DNA of 64,000 bases, taken from the NCBI RefSeq assembly GCF_932294415.1, contig NC_065542.1, forward strand, positions 45,597,942 to 45,661,941, read 5' to 3'. The DNA comes from Quercus robur. Lineage: Eukaryota > Streptophyta > Magnoliopsida > Fagales > Fagaceae. Of this stretch, positions 10,866 through 20,794 are shown piece after piece (within the stretch, counting starts at the first letter, position 1; each line of letters begins with the position of its first letter). The position numbers were made by a program, and so were the translations under genes. The notes under the pieces were generated by a model. It was not told the DNA's origin. It did not search any database and saw only the letters and a list, made by a program, of their open reading frames with translations.

Positions 10866-12508
10866 ATGGAGAACTTCTTTGGTTTTGCTGATCATAAAGA
10901 TTTCTTCTCTCGTAGATGCATTTGGGTTAATGGTCCAGTCATAGTTGGTGCTGGCCCATCTGGGCTAGCCACAGCTGCTTGTCTTAGAGAACAAGGAGTA
11001 CCCTATGTAGTCCTTGAAAAAGCTGATTGCATAGCTTCCTTGTGGCAAAAGCGCACCTATGACAGGCTAAAGCTTCACCTCCCTAAGCAATTTTGCCAGC
11101 TCCCTAAGCTTCCTTTCCCACAAGAATTCCCTGAATACCCAACAAGGATTCAATTCATAGAGTATTTGGAGGACTATGCTAAGCACTTTGAGATCAACCC
11201 ACGATTCAATGAGTGCGTTCAGTCTGCTAGGTACGATGAGACTAGTGGATTGTGGCGTGTCAAGACTTCTGAAGCTGAATACATTTGCCATTGGCTTGTG
11301 GTGGCCACAGGCGAGAATGCTGAGGTTGTCCAGCCTGATATTGAAGGATTAACTGAGTTTAAAGGTGATGTCATGCACGTTAGTGAGTACAAGTCCGGCA
11401 AGAAGTATGAAGGGAAGAAAGTACTAGTTGTGGGGTGTGGCAATTCTGGCATGGAAGTTTCTCTTGATCTTTGCAACCATAATGCCTCACCATCCTTGGT
11501 GCTTCGTGACTCGGTAAGTACTGTTACTTAATTCCACATAGTGCAAACTAGGACTACTTGTTCTGAGGAAATTATGAATTTAATCATTTAACTAGTATTC
11601 TAATGGCGTTTGTTCTGTTTTGCAATACAGGTTCATGTCTTACCAAGAGAAATACTTGGGAAATCTACATTTGAATTGGCGGTTTTGATGATGAAATGGC
11701 TTCCCCTTTGGCTAGTTGACAAGCTCCTCTTGTTTCTTACGTGGTTGTCGCTCGGAAGCATTGAGAAATATGGGTTGAAAAGGCCTGCAGTTGGGCCAAT
11801 GCAGCTCAAGAACACTATGGGGAAGACTCCTGTGCTGGACATTGGTGCATTGGACAAAATCAAATCTGGTGGCATTAAGGTTGTTCCTGGAGTCAAGAGG
11901 TTCTTACACAACCAAGTAGAACTTGTAAATGGCGAGATGCTTGATGTTGATTCAGTTGTTTTTGCCACTGGATACCGCAGCAATGTCCCTTCTTGGCTTC
12001 AGGTGAGAAAATGTTCTAATTCCTCTGTTTCTCTTCTTTTGTGGGTGTTTGAAAGGCAGTTTTGACAGTTGGTTTTTTAACAAAACAATAAACAAGTTGA
12101 TTACTTGATTTTCATGCTAAAAAATGTCAGACTCTTAGCCGAGTTTGGCATTTATGCCAGTTTTGAATTTGTCCTATTACCTTACAAAAATATCCTTTTT
12201 TTTTAAGAGTAAAACTGTTTTAGAAGCTTCCCTCTATGATTGTTTGCACAAATAGGCTAATTTTGTTTTGGTTTAATGTACAGGAAAGTGAGTTCTTCTC
12301 CAAGAATGGATTTCCAAAAGCAGCATTCCCACATGGGTGGAAAGGAAACAGTGGACTCTATGCAGTTGGGTTCACAAGGAGAGGGCTCTCTGGTGCGTCC
12401 TTAGATGCCATAAGAATAGCACAAGATATTGGCCAAGTCTGGAGGGAGGAAACTAAGCAAAAGAAGAGAACCACAGCTTGCCATAGAAGATGTATTTCCC
12501 AGTTCTAA
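10866..12508 (+). CDS. YUC8: YUCCA-type flavin-containing monooxygenase (auxin biosynthesis), three coding exons
   Basis: YUCCA enzymes convert indole-3-pyruvate to indole-3-acetic acid using FAD, NADPH and O2, the rate-limiting step of the main plant auxin route. Coding exons are 10866-11513, 11631-12002 and 12284-12508, giving 414 residues, a normal family length. Both introns (117 and 281 bp) have GT...AG borders and phase 0. Visible motifs are the FAD-binding GAGPSG (residues 28-33), the FMO signature [11 protein letters not shown] (165-175), the NADPH-binding GCGNSG (190-195) and FATGY (327-331). The start near MENFFGF and the C-terminal HRRCIS resemble the Arabidopsis YUC3/5/7/8/9 clade as I remember it, closest to YUC8. 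The exact orthologue needs a tree. No frameshift or stop is seen, so the gene looks functional. Confidence 0.95.
11514..11630 (+). other. YUCCA intron 1
   Basis: A 117-bp intron with donor gtaagta and acceptor ttgcaatacag. It falls after the serine codon following the NADPH-binding domain, in phase 0. Confidence 0.92.
12003..12283 (+). other. YUCCA intron 2
   Basis: A 281-bp intron with donor gtgaga and acceptor taatgtacag, in phase 0, after the conserved SWLQ. The next exon opens with [11 protein letters not shown], which is conserved in the family. Confidence 0.92.
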
Positions 12509-13190
12509 ACATTCAATATTTCAACTTAATCATCCAGTGAATCTCAGTTGTTTAGTGAGATTTTTGTAGAGTAAAAAAGAAAAAAAGAAAAAAAATAATG
12601 ACATTGTATAAAAACACAAAGAAAGAAACAGATAGCACAGAGTTAGAGCCCTCTCCAAAGGCCCAAGTTTTCAGGTGTTTTGGGCATTTTGTAAACTGAG
12701 GATGATGTGGCTGTTCTTGTTCCTTTTTTTTTTTTTTTTTTTTTTGGGAGTTTCATACAGTTTGTGTACCATATTCAATGAAGTTAAATGACAAAAGTTT
12801 CTTTTTTCACTATTAGATGTTGTATGTCATGTTGTATCTCTATTCTAGTTTCAACTCAAGAAAGCCTTGATAGCAGACTAGTTAACCTTATTTGTACTTT
12901 TCCTATGAACTTAACAGATCAAATATGAAAATTTCCTTCTCTTATTTTTCATGTTTCATATAATTTTTGTACCATATTCAATGAATAAGATTTTGATAAT
13001 TTAAACTCTGTTGTCCTCATTGGCATATTCAATGATTTAAGTTAAATAAATGACAAAATGTTTCCTTTTTTGACCGATTCCCTGTTGATCAATTTGATTT
13101 TTATGTTTCACATGTTGTACTTGTATCTCTATTCTAATTTCCATTCAAGAAAGCCTTAATAATAGACTAGTTAACACCATTTTTACAGCA
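12509..13190 (+). other. YUCCA 3' flank, presumed 3' UTR and downstream DNA
   Basis: A purine-rich then T-rich stretch follows the stop codon, with a T-run at about 12726-12745. No canonical AATAAA is placed convincingly. The phrase accatattcaatgaa occurs twice (about 12768 and 12970), pointing to a small local duplication in the 3' flank. No further gene is seen. Confidence 0.45.
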
Positions 13191-13191
13191 T

Positions 13192-13299
13192 ATTAAAAGG
13201 GATAATTCGATAGATAGTAGAAGCGGAATTTGAGCTTGAAAATTAGAATTAGTTGATAAAACCCTACTTCTAATTATTGAATTATCCCTTTTTTTAATA
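13192..13299. mobile_element. Small inverted-repeat element (MITE-like)
   Basis: The left arm ttaaaagggataattcgata is mirrored by the right arm attgaattatccctttttt, bracketing about 108 bp of AT-rich DNA. Flanking AT-richness hides any target duplication, so the class is unknown. Confidence 0.5.
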
Positions 13300-13873
13300 A
13301 AAAAAATTGTTTTTTATTTTTTGTACTTTGATAGTTAGAGGATGAAAGATTTAAATCTTGAATGTTTACATTTGAAACACTACGAGATACAAGTTGAGCT
13401 ACAAAACTCATGATATCCTTGAATGGGACCTTAACAGATCTTAATAAACCATTAACTTTATTTCTGCATCAGGGTTATATCAAAGAAAGGCCCACAGATT
13501 CAATGTTTGAGATTGCAACTTGACAATAATCATCAATCATCAGATGAGTAGGTCCATGCATTACAATGAGAATCCAACACCCACCATCCCCTCTCTCTCG
13601 TGGAAGATAACTTAACCATATTCCAATATGGCTACACATCACTATTCTCCTTAAAATTATTATCTTGAGTTTGACCAACTCACTAAAATAAGATATATGA
13701 TAGGTTTACAAAGTCTCTGTTGCCTTGCACATGGTTTGCGCCACACAGAAACTCCATGAAAAAAAATATAACAGTTAAATCTTCTCTGGAAAGCATAATA
13801 TAAAGTTGACAAGAACTTGGAATGTTAATATATATTTTTTTATTCAAGACTTTATATACGTTTATTATTATTA
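13300..13873. other. AT-rich intergenic DNA, no gene recognised
   Basis: No coding or RNA signal is seen. The open frame at 13475-13678 on the - strand has no recognisable domain. Confidence 0.45.
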
Positions 13874-14227
13874 TCTATACTACTATTTAAGAGACTTCCA
13901 CTGTTTGGATTTCACATTTTTCATGTTTAAAATATCCTCATCATACCCACTTACAAGTTTTCAACTACTGAGGATAGATATGTAAATTAAAACTCCTATG
14001 TTTAAGTAGAGACAAAACTAAAGGACAATTCCGTAAAAATTCAATTCTAACTCCCCTAAAACATGGCCTAAAAAATAGAGCAAGTTTCCTATTAATTGTC
14101 AAATTATTTTACCTAGTTATAAATTAAATTGTAAAAATAAAAATTATATATATAAAATAAAAACACAGTTTTTTTTTTCTTAAAAAAAAGCCTCATCACA
14201 TGTGCGAAGAGCGTGTGATGAGGCTAG
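13874..14227 (+). mobile_element. Non-autonomous Helitron A (354 bp)
   Basis: The 5' end is TCTATACTACTATTTAAGAG, preceded by A. The 3' end is CTAG followed by T, as expected for insertion between A and T. Just before CTAG is a strong hairpin, gcctcatcaca / tgtgatgaggc (11-bp stem). The interior matches Helitron B (16918-17243, opposite strand) along most of its length. It encodes no protein. Its 3' part is included in the tandem triplication that follows. Confidence 0.8.
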
Positions 14228-14347
14228 TTATTATTATTTTTTTGAGAAAAAAGACTTCAAATATGTTTGATTAGGTAATAGAGCAAAGGCCAGACAAAAA
14301 TTACATGAATAAAAAAATCAAATGAATATTGTTTTGTTTTACATATT

Positions 14348-14392
14348 TGGCGTCGCTCGGGTTTGAACCGGAGACCTTCAGTGTGTTAGACT
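14348..14392 (-). pseudogene. tRNA-Val 3' half, truncated copy 1
   Basis: It carries the acceptor 3' strand, T-arm and anticodon-arm half of the tRNA at 14868-14941, and is cut off just past the anticodon. It lacks the D-arm and the 5' acceptor strand, and so cannot fold as a tRNA. Confidence 0.85.
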
Positions 14393-14607
14393 CATCACAT
14401 GTTATATATATAAAATAAAAACACAGTTTTTTTTTTTTCCTAAAAAAAAGCCTCATCACATGTGCGAAGAGCGTGTGATGAGGCTAGTTATTATTATTTT
14501 TTTGAGAAAAAAGACTTCAAATATGTTTGATTAGGTAATAGAGCAAAGGCCAGACAAAAATTACAGGAATAAAAAAATCAAATGAATATTGTTTTGTTTT
14601 ACATATT

Positions 14608-14652
14608 TGGCGTCGCCCGGGTTTGAACCGGAGACCTTCAGTGTGTTAGACT
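14608..14652 (-). pseudogene. tRNA-Val 3' half, truncated copy 2
   Basis: It has the same truncation point as copy 1, with one base change in the acceptor region. It belongs to the second tandem unit. Confidence 0.85.
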
Positions 14653-14867
14653 CATCACATGTTATATATATAAAATAAAAACACAGTTTTTTTTTTTTCC
14701 TAAAAAAAAGCCTCATCACATGTGCGAAGAGCGTGTGATGAGGCTAGTTATTATTATTTTTTTGAGAAAAAAGACTTCAAATATGTTTGATTAGGTAATA
14801 GAGCAAAGGCCAGACAAAAATTACATGAATAAAAAAATCAAATGAATATTGTTTTGTTTTACATATT

Positions 14868-14941
14868 TGGCATCGCCCGGGTTTGAACCGGAGACCTTCA
14901 GTGTGTTAGACTGACGTGATAACCAACTACACCACGACACC
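14868..14941 (-). tRNA. tRNA-Val (anticodon AAC)
   Basis: The - strand reads as a 74-nt tRNA. The acceptor GGTGTCG pairs with CGATGCC, using two G-T wobbles. The anticodon arm is TCAGT-CTAACAC-ACTGA with AAC at positions 34-36. The T-arm is TCCGG-TTCAAAC-CCGGG, and the discriminator is A. No CCA is encoded and there is no intron. A run of T on the - strand about 35 nt downstream (near 14830) could serve as a Pol III terminator. The wobble pairs and the non-consensus T-loop position leave slight doubt about whether it is functional. Confidence 0.85.
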
Positions 14942-15262
14942 ATCTTGTACTATCAGCTTGATACTCTTAATAAGTACATTGGAGAGTGGGTTTTTCATGC
15001 TAAATTAAATATCTGAATTATGTTGTTCCCAATATTTAATCATGAAAAGAATGAGAGAAATGGAATTTTTTTTTTTTTGAATATCATTTAAATAAAATGG
15101 TTTGAGTTTCTAAAACTACTCTTTTTTTTTCAAAAAAAAATCGAGTGAAAAATGAATATTAACTTTTCAAGTAAAGTTAAAAATAAGTTAAGAAAGTCAT
15201 CAATATAGCTTTTATTGAACTAAAAGGACCATATTTATATTATTTAGAGACATCATCACAAA
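14942..15262. other. AT-rich spacer, no gene recognised
   Basis: This lies between the tRNA and a decayed hAT element. Only poly(T) and poly(A) runs are seen. Confidence 0.45.
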
Positions 15263-16348
15263 CATTGACGACTCCAGGATTTTTTTCTAGGGAGGTTAGC
15301 AGTGGCGAAGTTAGGAATATGTCATGGGGGGCGAGTAAAAAATAAAATGATTATTTTTTTCCTATATAGAAAACTTTCATATTATATACAATAATATAAA
15401 ATAGTATTCTAACTACAATTCACAATACAATTATATTGTGCAATAGTCTAAAAAATTATTAATAGTTTAAAGATCGGTAAGAAAACAGCTTTTGAATGCA
15501 TAAACAAATATAATTAAATAACTAATAATACATTTTTGTCAAATTAATAATAACTTATTATATATATTTTTTGAGAAAATAACTTATTATATTTATATGT
15601 AATATCAATTATATAAAAATATATGATAAAGAAGAATAGTAACACTAACACACCTAGGAATAGGATTAGGAGTAAATGTGAAACTAAGAAAAAAAGCAAT
15701 AACTGGTATAAGCTTTTGCTTTTGAAGTGTATGACTTTTTAATCATAAATGTGGTCACTCTATTGGAATTCAAGCAAGCACTAAAATACTTCTTGGACTT
15801 GGAAATCTATAAAGCATTTATCAAACTACTTGATTAAACATTATGAAAAACTAAAAAAAAAAAAAAAAAAAAAAACATAAAAGGGAGAAAGAGAGATAGA
15901 GAGAAGGAGGAAAGAGTCACAGATGTAGATACATATTTATTGTTTGAAACGGTGGTGTGATTTTTTGCTTATGAAGAACAAAAGTGTAGGGAAAAACAGT
16001 TTCAATCTGTTATCAATGGCAAAGTAAGCCAAAGTCCTGGAAAGATTTTTTTTTTCTTTTTTAACGAAGGAGCAAAATTTTGAAACATTTTTTTTTCTTA
16101 TAATAAATTAAATATTTTAAGAGTAGTACTACTGACACAACACTTTCAAAAAAATTCCACAACAAAATCTAGGTGACAATTTGTTAATGGTAGATTAAAA
16201 AGTGATATCAGTTGTGGGTCAAAGTGTTCAAAATTTTATTTTAGGGGTCAAAACGAAAAATAAAATAAAATTTTATATATAAAATATTTTTTTTGGCTAG
16301 GTCAAGGGTTCATTTGAAACCCTGGCCTTAATGTAACGCTGCCCACGA
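15263..16348 (+). mobile_element. Non-autonomous hAT-like element, decayed (about 1.09 kb)
   Basis: The left end, cattgacgactccaggattt, aligns with the left end of the hAT element at 45382 (cagtggtggctccaagaatt). The right end (taatgtaacgctgcccacga) aligns with that element's right end after the same gggttc/gaaccc-type palindrome. Flanks are atcacaaa (15255-15262) and ttcacaaa (16349-16356), a 7-of-8 match to an 8-bp target duplication. A second hAT-like start (cagtggcgaagttagg) lies inside at 15299. A partial copy of the GTAGGTAAAAAAGTGAT-type MITE is at 16133-16215. No transposase frame is seen. Confidence 0.65.
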
Positions 16349-16356
16349 TTCACAAA

Positions 16357-16917
16357 ATAGAACAGAGGCCTAACAATAGACTGATGGAAAAGGGATAGTT
16401 AGTGTCAACAACTTGATAATTTCCTTTCCAATTCCTTGTTTGTAACATCCAATGGAAGTATTAATTTGTGACACATGGGTTGGGGATGGGTTTTGCTGCC
16501 AAGGCTTAGACTGCAGTCACAATATAGATTATAAAGGCAACTCGGTATTATGCCCCTTCAAACATATAGAAAGTGCGGCCGAGGTAGTAAGTACTTTTCA
16601 TAGCAATTGAATTGACAAGAGTTCCCAAACTCCATATAGCCACAAAAAACCATGTATGATAAGTCAAGACTTTAAATTTTGTTCTTAAGCGAAAGAGAAA
16701 TCCAAGTATCCATTCTCCACATGGCTTACAACAAGGCTCATTCTACACCGTTCTCTATCTAGGGAGGAAAAATATCCCTCGTGAATTATGATTAAATCAA
16801 TCATTCATACAATACAAGAGGGTTTTGGTGTTTAGATAATTCCAAAATAAAACCAAACATTGTCATACCAATCAAAAATATTTTGTTTTTATTATGTGAA
16901 CAACATTTATGAACTTA
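16357..16917. other. Intergenic DNA, no gene recognised
   Basis: No coding or RNA signal is seen in this stretch. Confidence 0.45.
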
Positions 16918-17243
16918 CTAGTCTCATTGCACGCGAGGAGGCTTTTTCTTTTTTTTAGTGGTCCTATTTTGTAGCAAAAAAAAAAAAAAAAAATCTGTGT
17001 TTTTATTTTTATATATATAATTTTTATTTTGGGAATCTAATTTATAAGTGGATAAAAAAAATTTAAAAATTAACAGGAGAGTGATTCTATTTTTTAGGCA
17101 ATGTTTTAGTGGGAGTTAGAGTTGTATTTTTACCGAATTGTCTTTTAGTTTTGTCTCTACTTAGACATAGGAATATAATGACATTTTTGAACTAAAAAAA
17201 TGAGGATTCCAAACAGAGAAAACCCCTTAAATAATAGTATAGA
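16918..17243 (-). mobile_element. Non-autonomous Helitron B (326 bp)
   Basis: On the - strand the 5' end is TCTATACTATTATTTAAGGG, preceded by A. The 3' end is ...CGTGCAATGAGACTAG, followed by T. The interior is clearly homologous to Helitron A, sharing aagtagagacaaaacta and taaaaatagaa-type stretches. It is non-coding. Confidence 0.8.
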
Positions 17244-20200
17244 TACAGTAAATCTTTCGAGTTTTTTTTTTTTTTTTTTCTCACATGATAAGATTTAAAT
17301 CAATGACGACACATTCATTCCAGGATGATTGTTCTTAATCATTAGGCTAAGATACCAATTAGATTTGAATTCAAATTTAGGTCTTTTATTTAACAACAAA
17401 ATACTTCATCAATTGACCTAACTCGAACTAACTTATATTGTAACAAGCAAGACATGAAGGTGTGCAGTTACTTTTCCTAGAATTAAATGGATGCTACATT
17501 GTAAGACTATTGATTTACTAGTATGACCCAAATTATTGGAAAATCTAAGGAAACTTTGTATAAAACTCAAATAATTTTTATTTTGATTATTGTCACCATA
17601 GAGTGAGATTAGAGAAATTATAAATGAAAATGAAACTTGGCCTCATAGGTGTAAAATACATCTGTGATCTATCAAAATCTATAGAGGAAATAAAGTGGAA
17701 TAAGGAACGAAGTCACAAATCTTTGCCACGGGTTACTCATTATACTGCATGTACATAATCAAATGACACAACCACTGATAAGGTTGATGTAGGTGGGGTT
17801 TGGATACATGTCTGGCATTGGCGTTTTGAGTTTTGCGTTTTTCCTCTTTTTTTTTTTTTTTTTGGGCACGCGTTTAAGGAGATAGTGCGGTTACTGTTCA
17901 TGTAGCCGCACTATTTGAATTTTCAACCCTTTTCAGCACATTAGTGGGTTCTATGAATAGTGCACGAGACCCACAAATCTCATTTTTTAGCAACTTTTTC
18001 ATTAAAAATGAGTCTCACAGTACGTTTTGCCATAGCCACGGGTAGAGTTGATGTAATGGATTCCTAACAATTACGTTTTGCATTTGCTGATTAGAATTGC
18101 AAATTATTGTTGAAAAGCGTACCACTGCGGCCACTATGTACGTAGTAGAGAAAAAAACAAGTTACAAGTACAAGAAATGAAGCCCAGAAACACTGTCAAT
18201 TTACTCCTACGTTGAACCAGAGCAGACAAAAGGACTAGTTCTTAGTCTTTACCTTTCCAATTTCAAAATAGAAAGCCTAGAAACAGCCCACATGGCATGG
18301 GTTCCCATGGCACTGATTGTGAAATTACAGGCTTTTCAACTTAATGGCCTATTTTTCTGCATTACCACATGAACCTCAAATCAAAAGCAACTCATTTTTC
18401 CTCAAAACCTTAGTCTGTCTGCATTAACAGCTTCAGTTTGTGTCCTATCAAAATGGAGACATTTCAGTGAGAAAACAGTAAAATAACACATGGGATGGCC
18501 ACCATTTTCTCTTCCATAATCCCATCACAAAAGGGCCCATTTTCTGATTTTCACTTTCACTACCCTTGTACTCTCTGCAAATCAGCATACGTTTCTTCAC
18601 ATGGTTTTGTCGACTAATTCAGGTGGGTGGACCTCTAAGGACTATCCTTACAATGTGTATTTTTATATAGGAGAAAATATAGATGGATTTTTATCCTAAC
18701 AATTAATTAATCAAATCTGATGTAATGCCTGAGATTTAAGATATGAGAAATCGAAATTATGTTTAGATATCTATACATCATCTTTATTAAGTTGTGCCGT
18801 ACTCTTTTTAGTACTTTGAAGTACATTTCAATTGGCTGGTTGGATGATCTTGGTGGTACATTTCCAACTTAAACATGCTGATAACTATGTTAATTAGGCC
18901 AAAGTCTGCATTCTTGTTTCTGTGGTGACAGGACTCCCTTATCGATAATGGGAGGTCCAAATGTTTCATACTTACTATCAACTATTTTCAGAATCATTAG
19001 CTCTAGTGGAATACGTTCTTACTGCATATGCATTGCTTTTCTTAACCTCAAACTATACACCTTGCTGTCCCCAAATTATTCCTTATCTCATCTAGTGTGA
19101 GTCTTAGATTCCATATCATTCTGATGATGAATAACTCCAGAGCCTTAATTATATGACTAGAATATTGACTAAAGTGTCAGCTTACTCTACTTGACAGGTT
19201 AAAATTAAATATTTAGTAACTATAACATCTGCCAAAAATAACAAAAGTAGGGTTCTCTCCTTCACTTCCTCATGACCATGTTCCACAGACAAACTCAAAC
19301 CTCCTCAACCCAGGCTGCAACCTCTAACCTGGCATGCCTAGTTGTCAGATCATCATGTTTTATCTTGTCCAATGTTGGACTGACTTAATCAGATCACGAG
19401 TCAGGCTACAAGCAGAACATTACATTAACACAGAAAGCTGGTGCAACTAGATATCAAAACCAAATTATTTAATATCAGATTTGAATAGAATCAACAAATA
19501 GGTGAAACCATAAAACAATGTGCATTCATTTCTGATTTGCAGCTATTTATGGGGAATACACAAGCAGTGCAGGGCTAACATGCATCCTTTAGTGCTCAAG
19601 TCAAAGGTTTTATTTTAAAGAGAGAGAACTTAATATTATTATGCAGAGCATTTGAAGAAAGTAAAAGTATGAAGCGATTGTTTGATGCTATGATTTGAGA
19701 AATTTATATTTAGGTGGAAAATGTTTCCAGTTGTTTAGTCCAATATTCGTTGAAGCACAATGATGTTATGCTAGTTTTTATTCTAGGCAGTCAACATATT
19801 TACTGTTCATCACATGAAAGAAAAGAAACACGTTGTAATTTTGGATATATCAGAGTATAGATTATCCTGAATTAGTCATGCCTACAACAAAACAAATTGG
19901 TGGTGCAAATTGGAAAAATTTTGCTAAAATTCTTGAATTTTATACTTGACATGAAAGTACAAAATTATCAAATCTTATTTTGAACTTAAACATTTAATGT
20001 AGAGGAATTGGAATGGGTACACTGAATTGTTTGAGAATCTTTTTTTCTAGCTTCACATCAATATCCCAATTAGGTTTCCAATGAATTTTTATTTTCATTT
20101 TTATTTTTATTTATTTATTTTAATGAAGTAAAACATAAACAGTGACATAAGGGTAAAAAATATCTTTGCATGATTGCTTGTGAGCTCGGTTTCCATATAT

Positions 20201-20794
20201 TTGCCAGAGTTGATAATATCACTTGATAAATATTGTTATTTCTTTCTCATCTCCAAAAAAGAATATCTAGTATTGTGCAAGAATTTTATAAAAGGACACA
20301 TTTAGTAGCATATAGTAGCCCATACATAAAATGAACAGATTTGAGATATTGAGAATAGCAACCTACCTACCAAAACAAGAAAAAAGAATAAGAACCTAAA
20401 TATGAGATAAATCAATAAACCATAACAAACACATGAAAGCACAAGCCCTCCTCTGTTTAGTAGATGTCTAATCAGTCACTTCAATCTCTTCCCATGCTTG
20501 TCAAAGTATTTATTAAGCCAAAGAAAGAATGTTATATTAAACATGTAAAATATGTTCAAATGATAACCAAATTATAGAGCATACTAGCTAATAAAGACAT
20601 TGCAAAGAAAAAGTGACAAATTATGAGAAATGAACTAAGATAAGATTAAAAAAAATATAAATAAAAAAGCAATTGTATATGATTAACAATTTGAGCAAAA
20701 CTAGAATTAAGGTTTGCTGCTGTCACTGTTTGAATTCTTGTGGTACATCATGGTGCTATAAATGGTCATTTTGATGATTATAAATGTATTTTAA
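17244..20794. other. Intergenic DNA, mostly without recognisable features
   Basis: At 17796-18060 there is a stretch starting ggtggggtttggatacatgt. It resembles the left half of a common dicot MITE type (gtttggata...), but no matching right end was found. From 18060 to 20794 the DNA looks single-copy and less repetitive than the rest, and I find no convincing exon, tRNA or other RNA gene. Confidence 0.4.

Larger units (their letters stand above)
14144..14912. repeat. Triplicated 258-260-bp unit: Helitron 3' end, flank and half tRNA-Val
   Basis: Three nearly identical units start at 14144, 14402 and 14662. Each has, in order, the Helitron A 3' end with its hairpin and CTAG, about 115 bp of flanking DNA, and the 3' half of a tRNA-Val on the - strand. 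Units 1 and 2 stop inside the tRNA (after gtgtgttaga) and join the next unit through ctcatcacatgt, which also occurs inside the Helitron hairpin. Unit 3 continues into the complete tRNA. The copies differ by only a few bases, so the amplification is recent or homogenised. Confidence 0.93.

Noticed and set aside
11067..11983. Open frames on the - strand opposite YUCCA exons
   Set aside because: They are shadows of the coding exons in the antisense frames.
17796..18060. Possible MITE starting ggtggggtttggatacatgt
   Set aside because: Only one end resembles a known type. No inverse end or target duplication was found, so it is not listed as an element.
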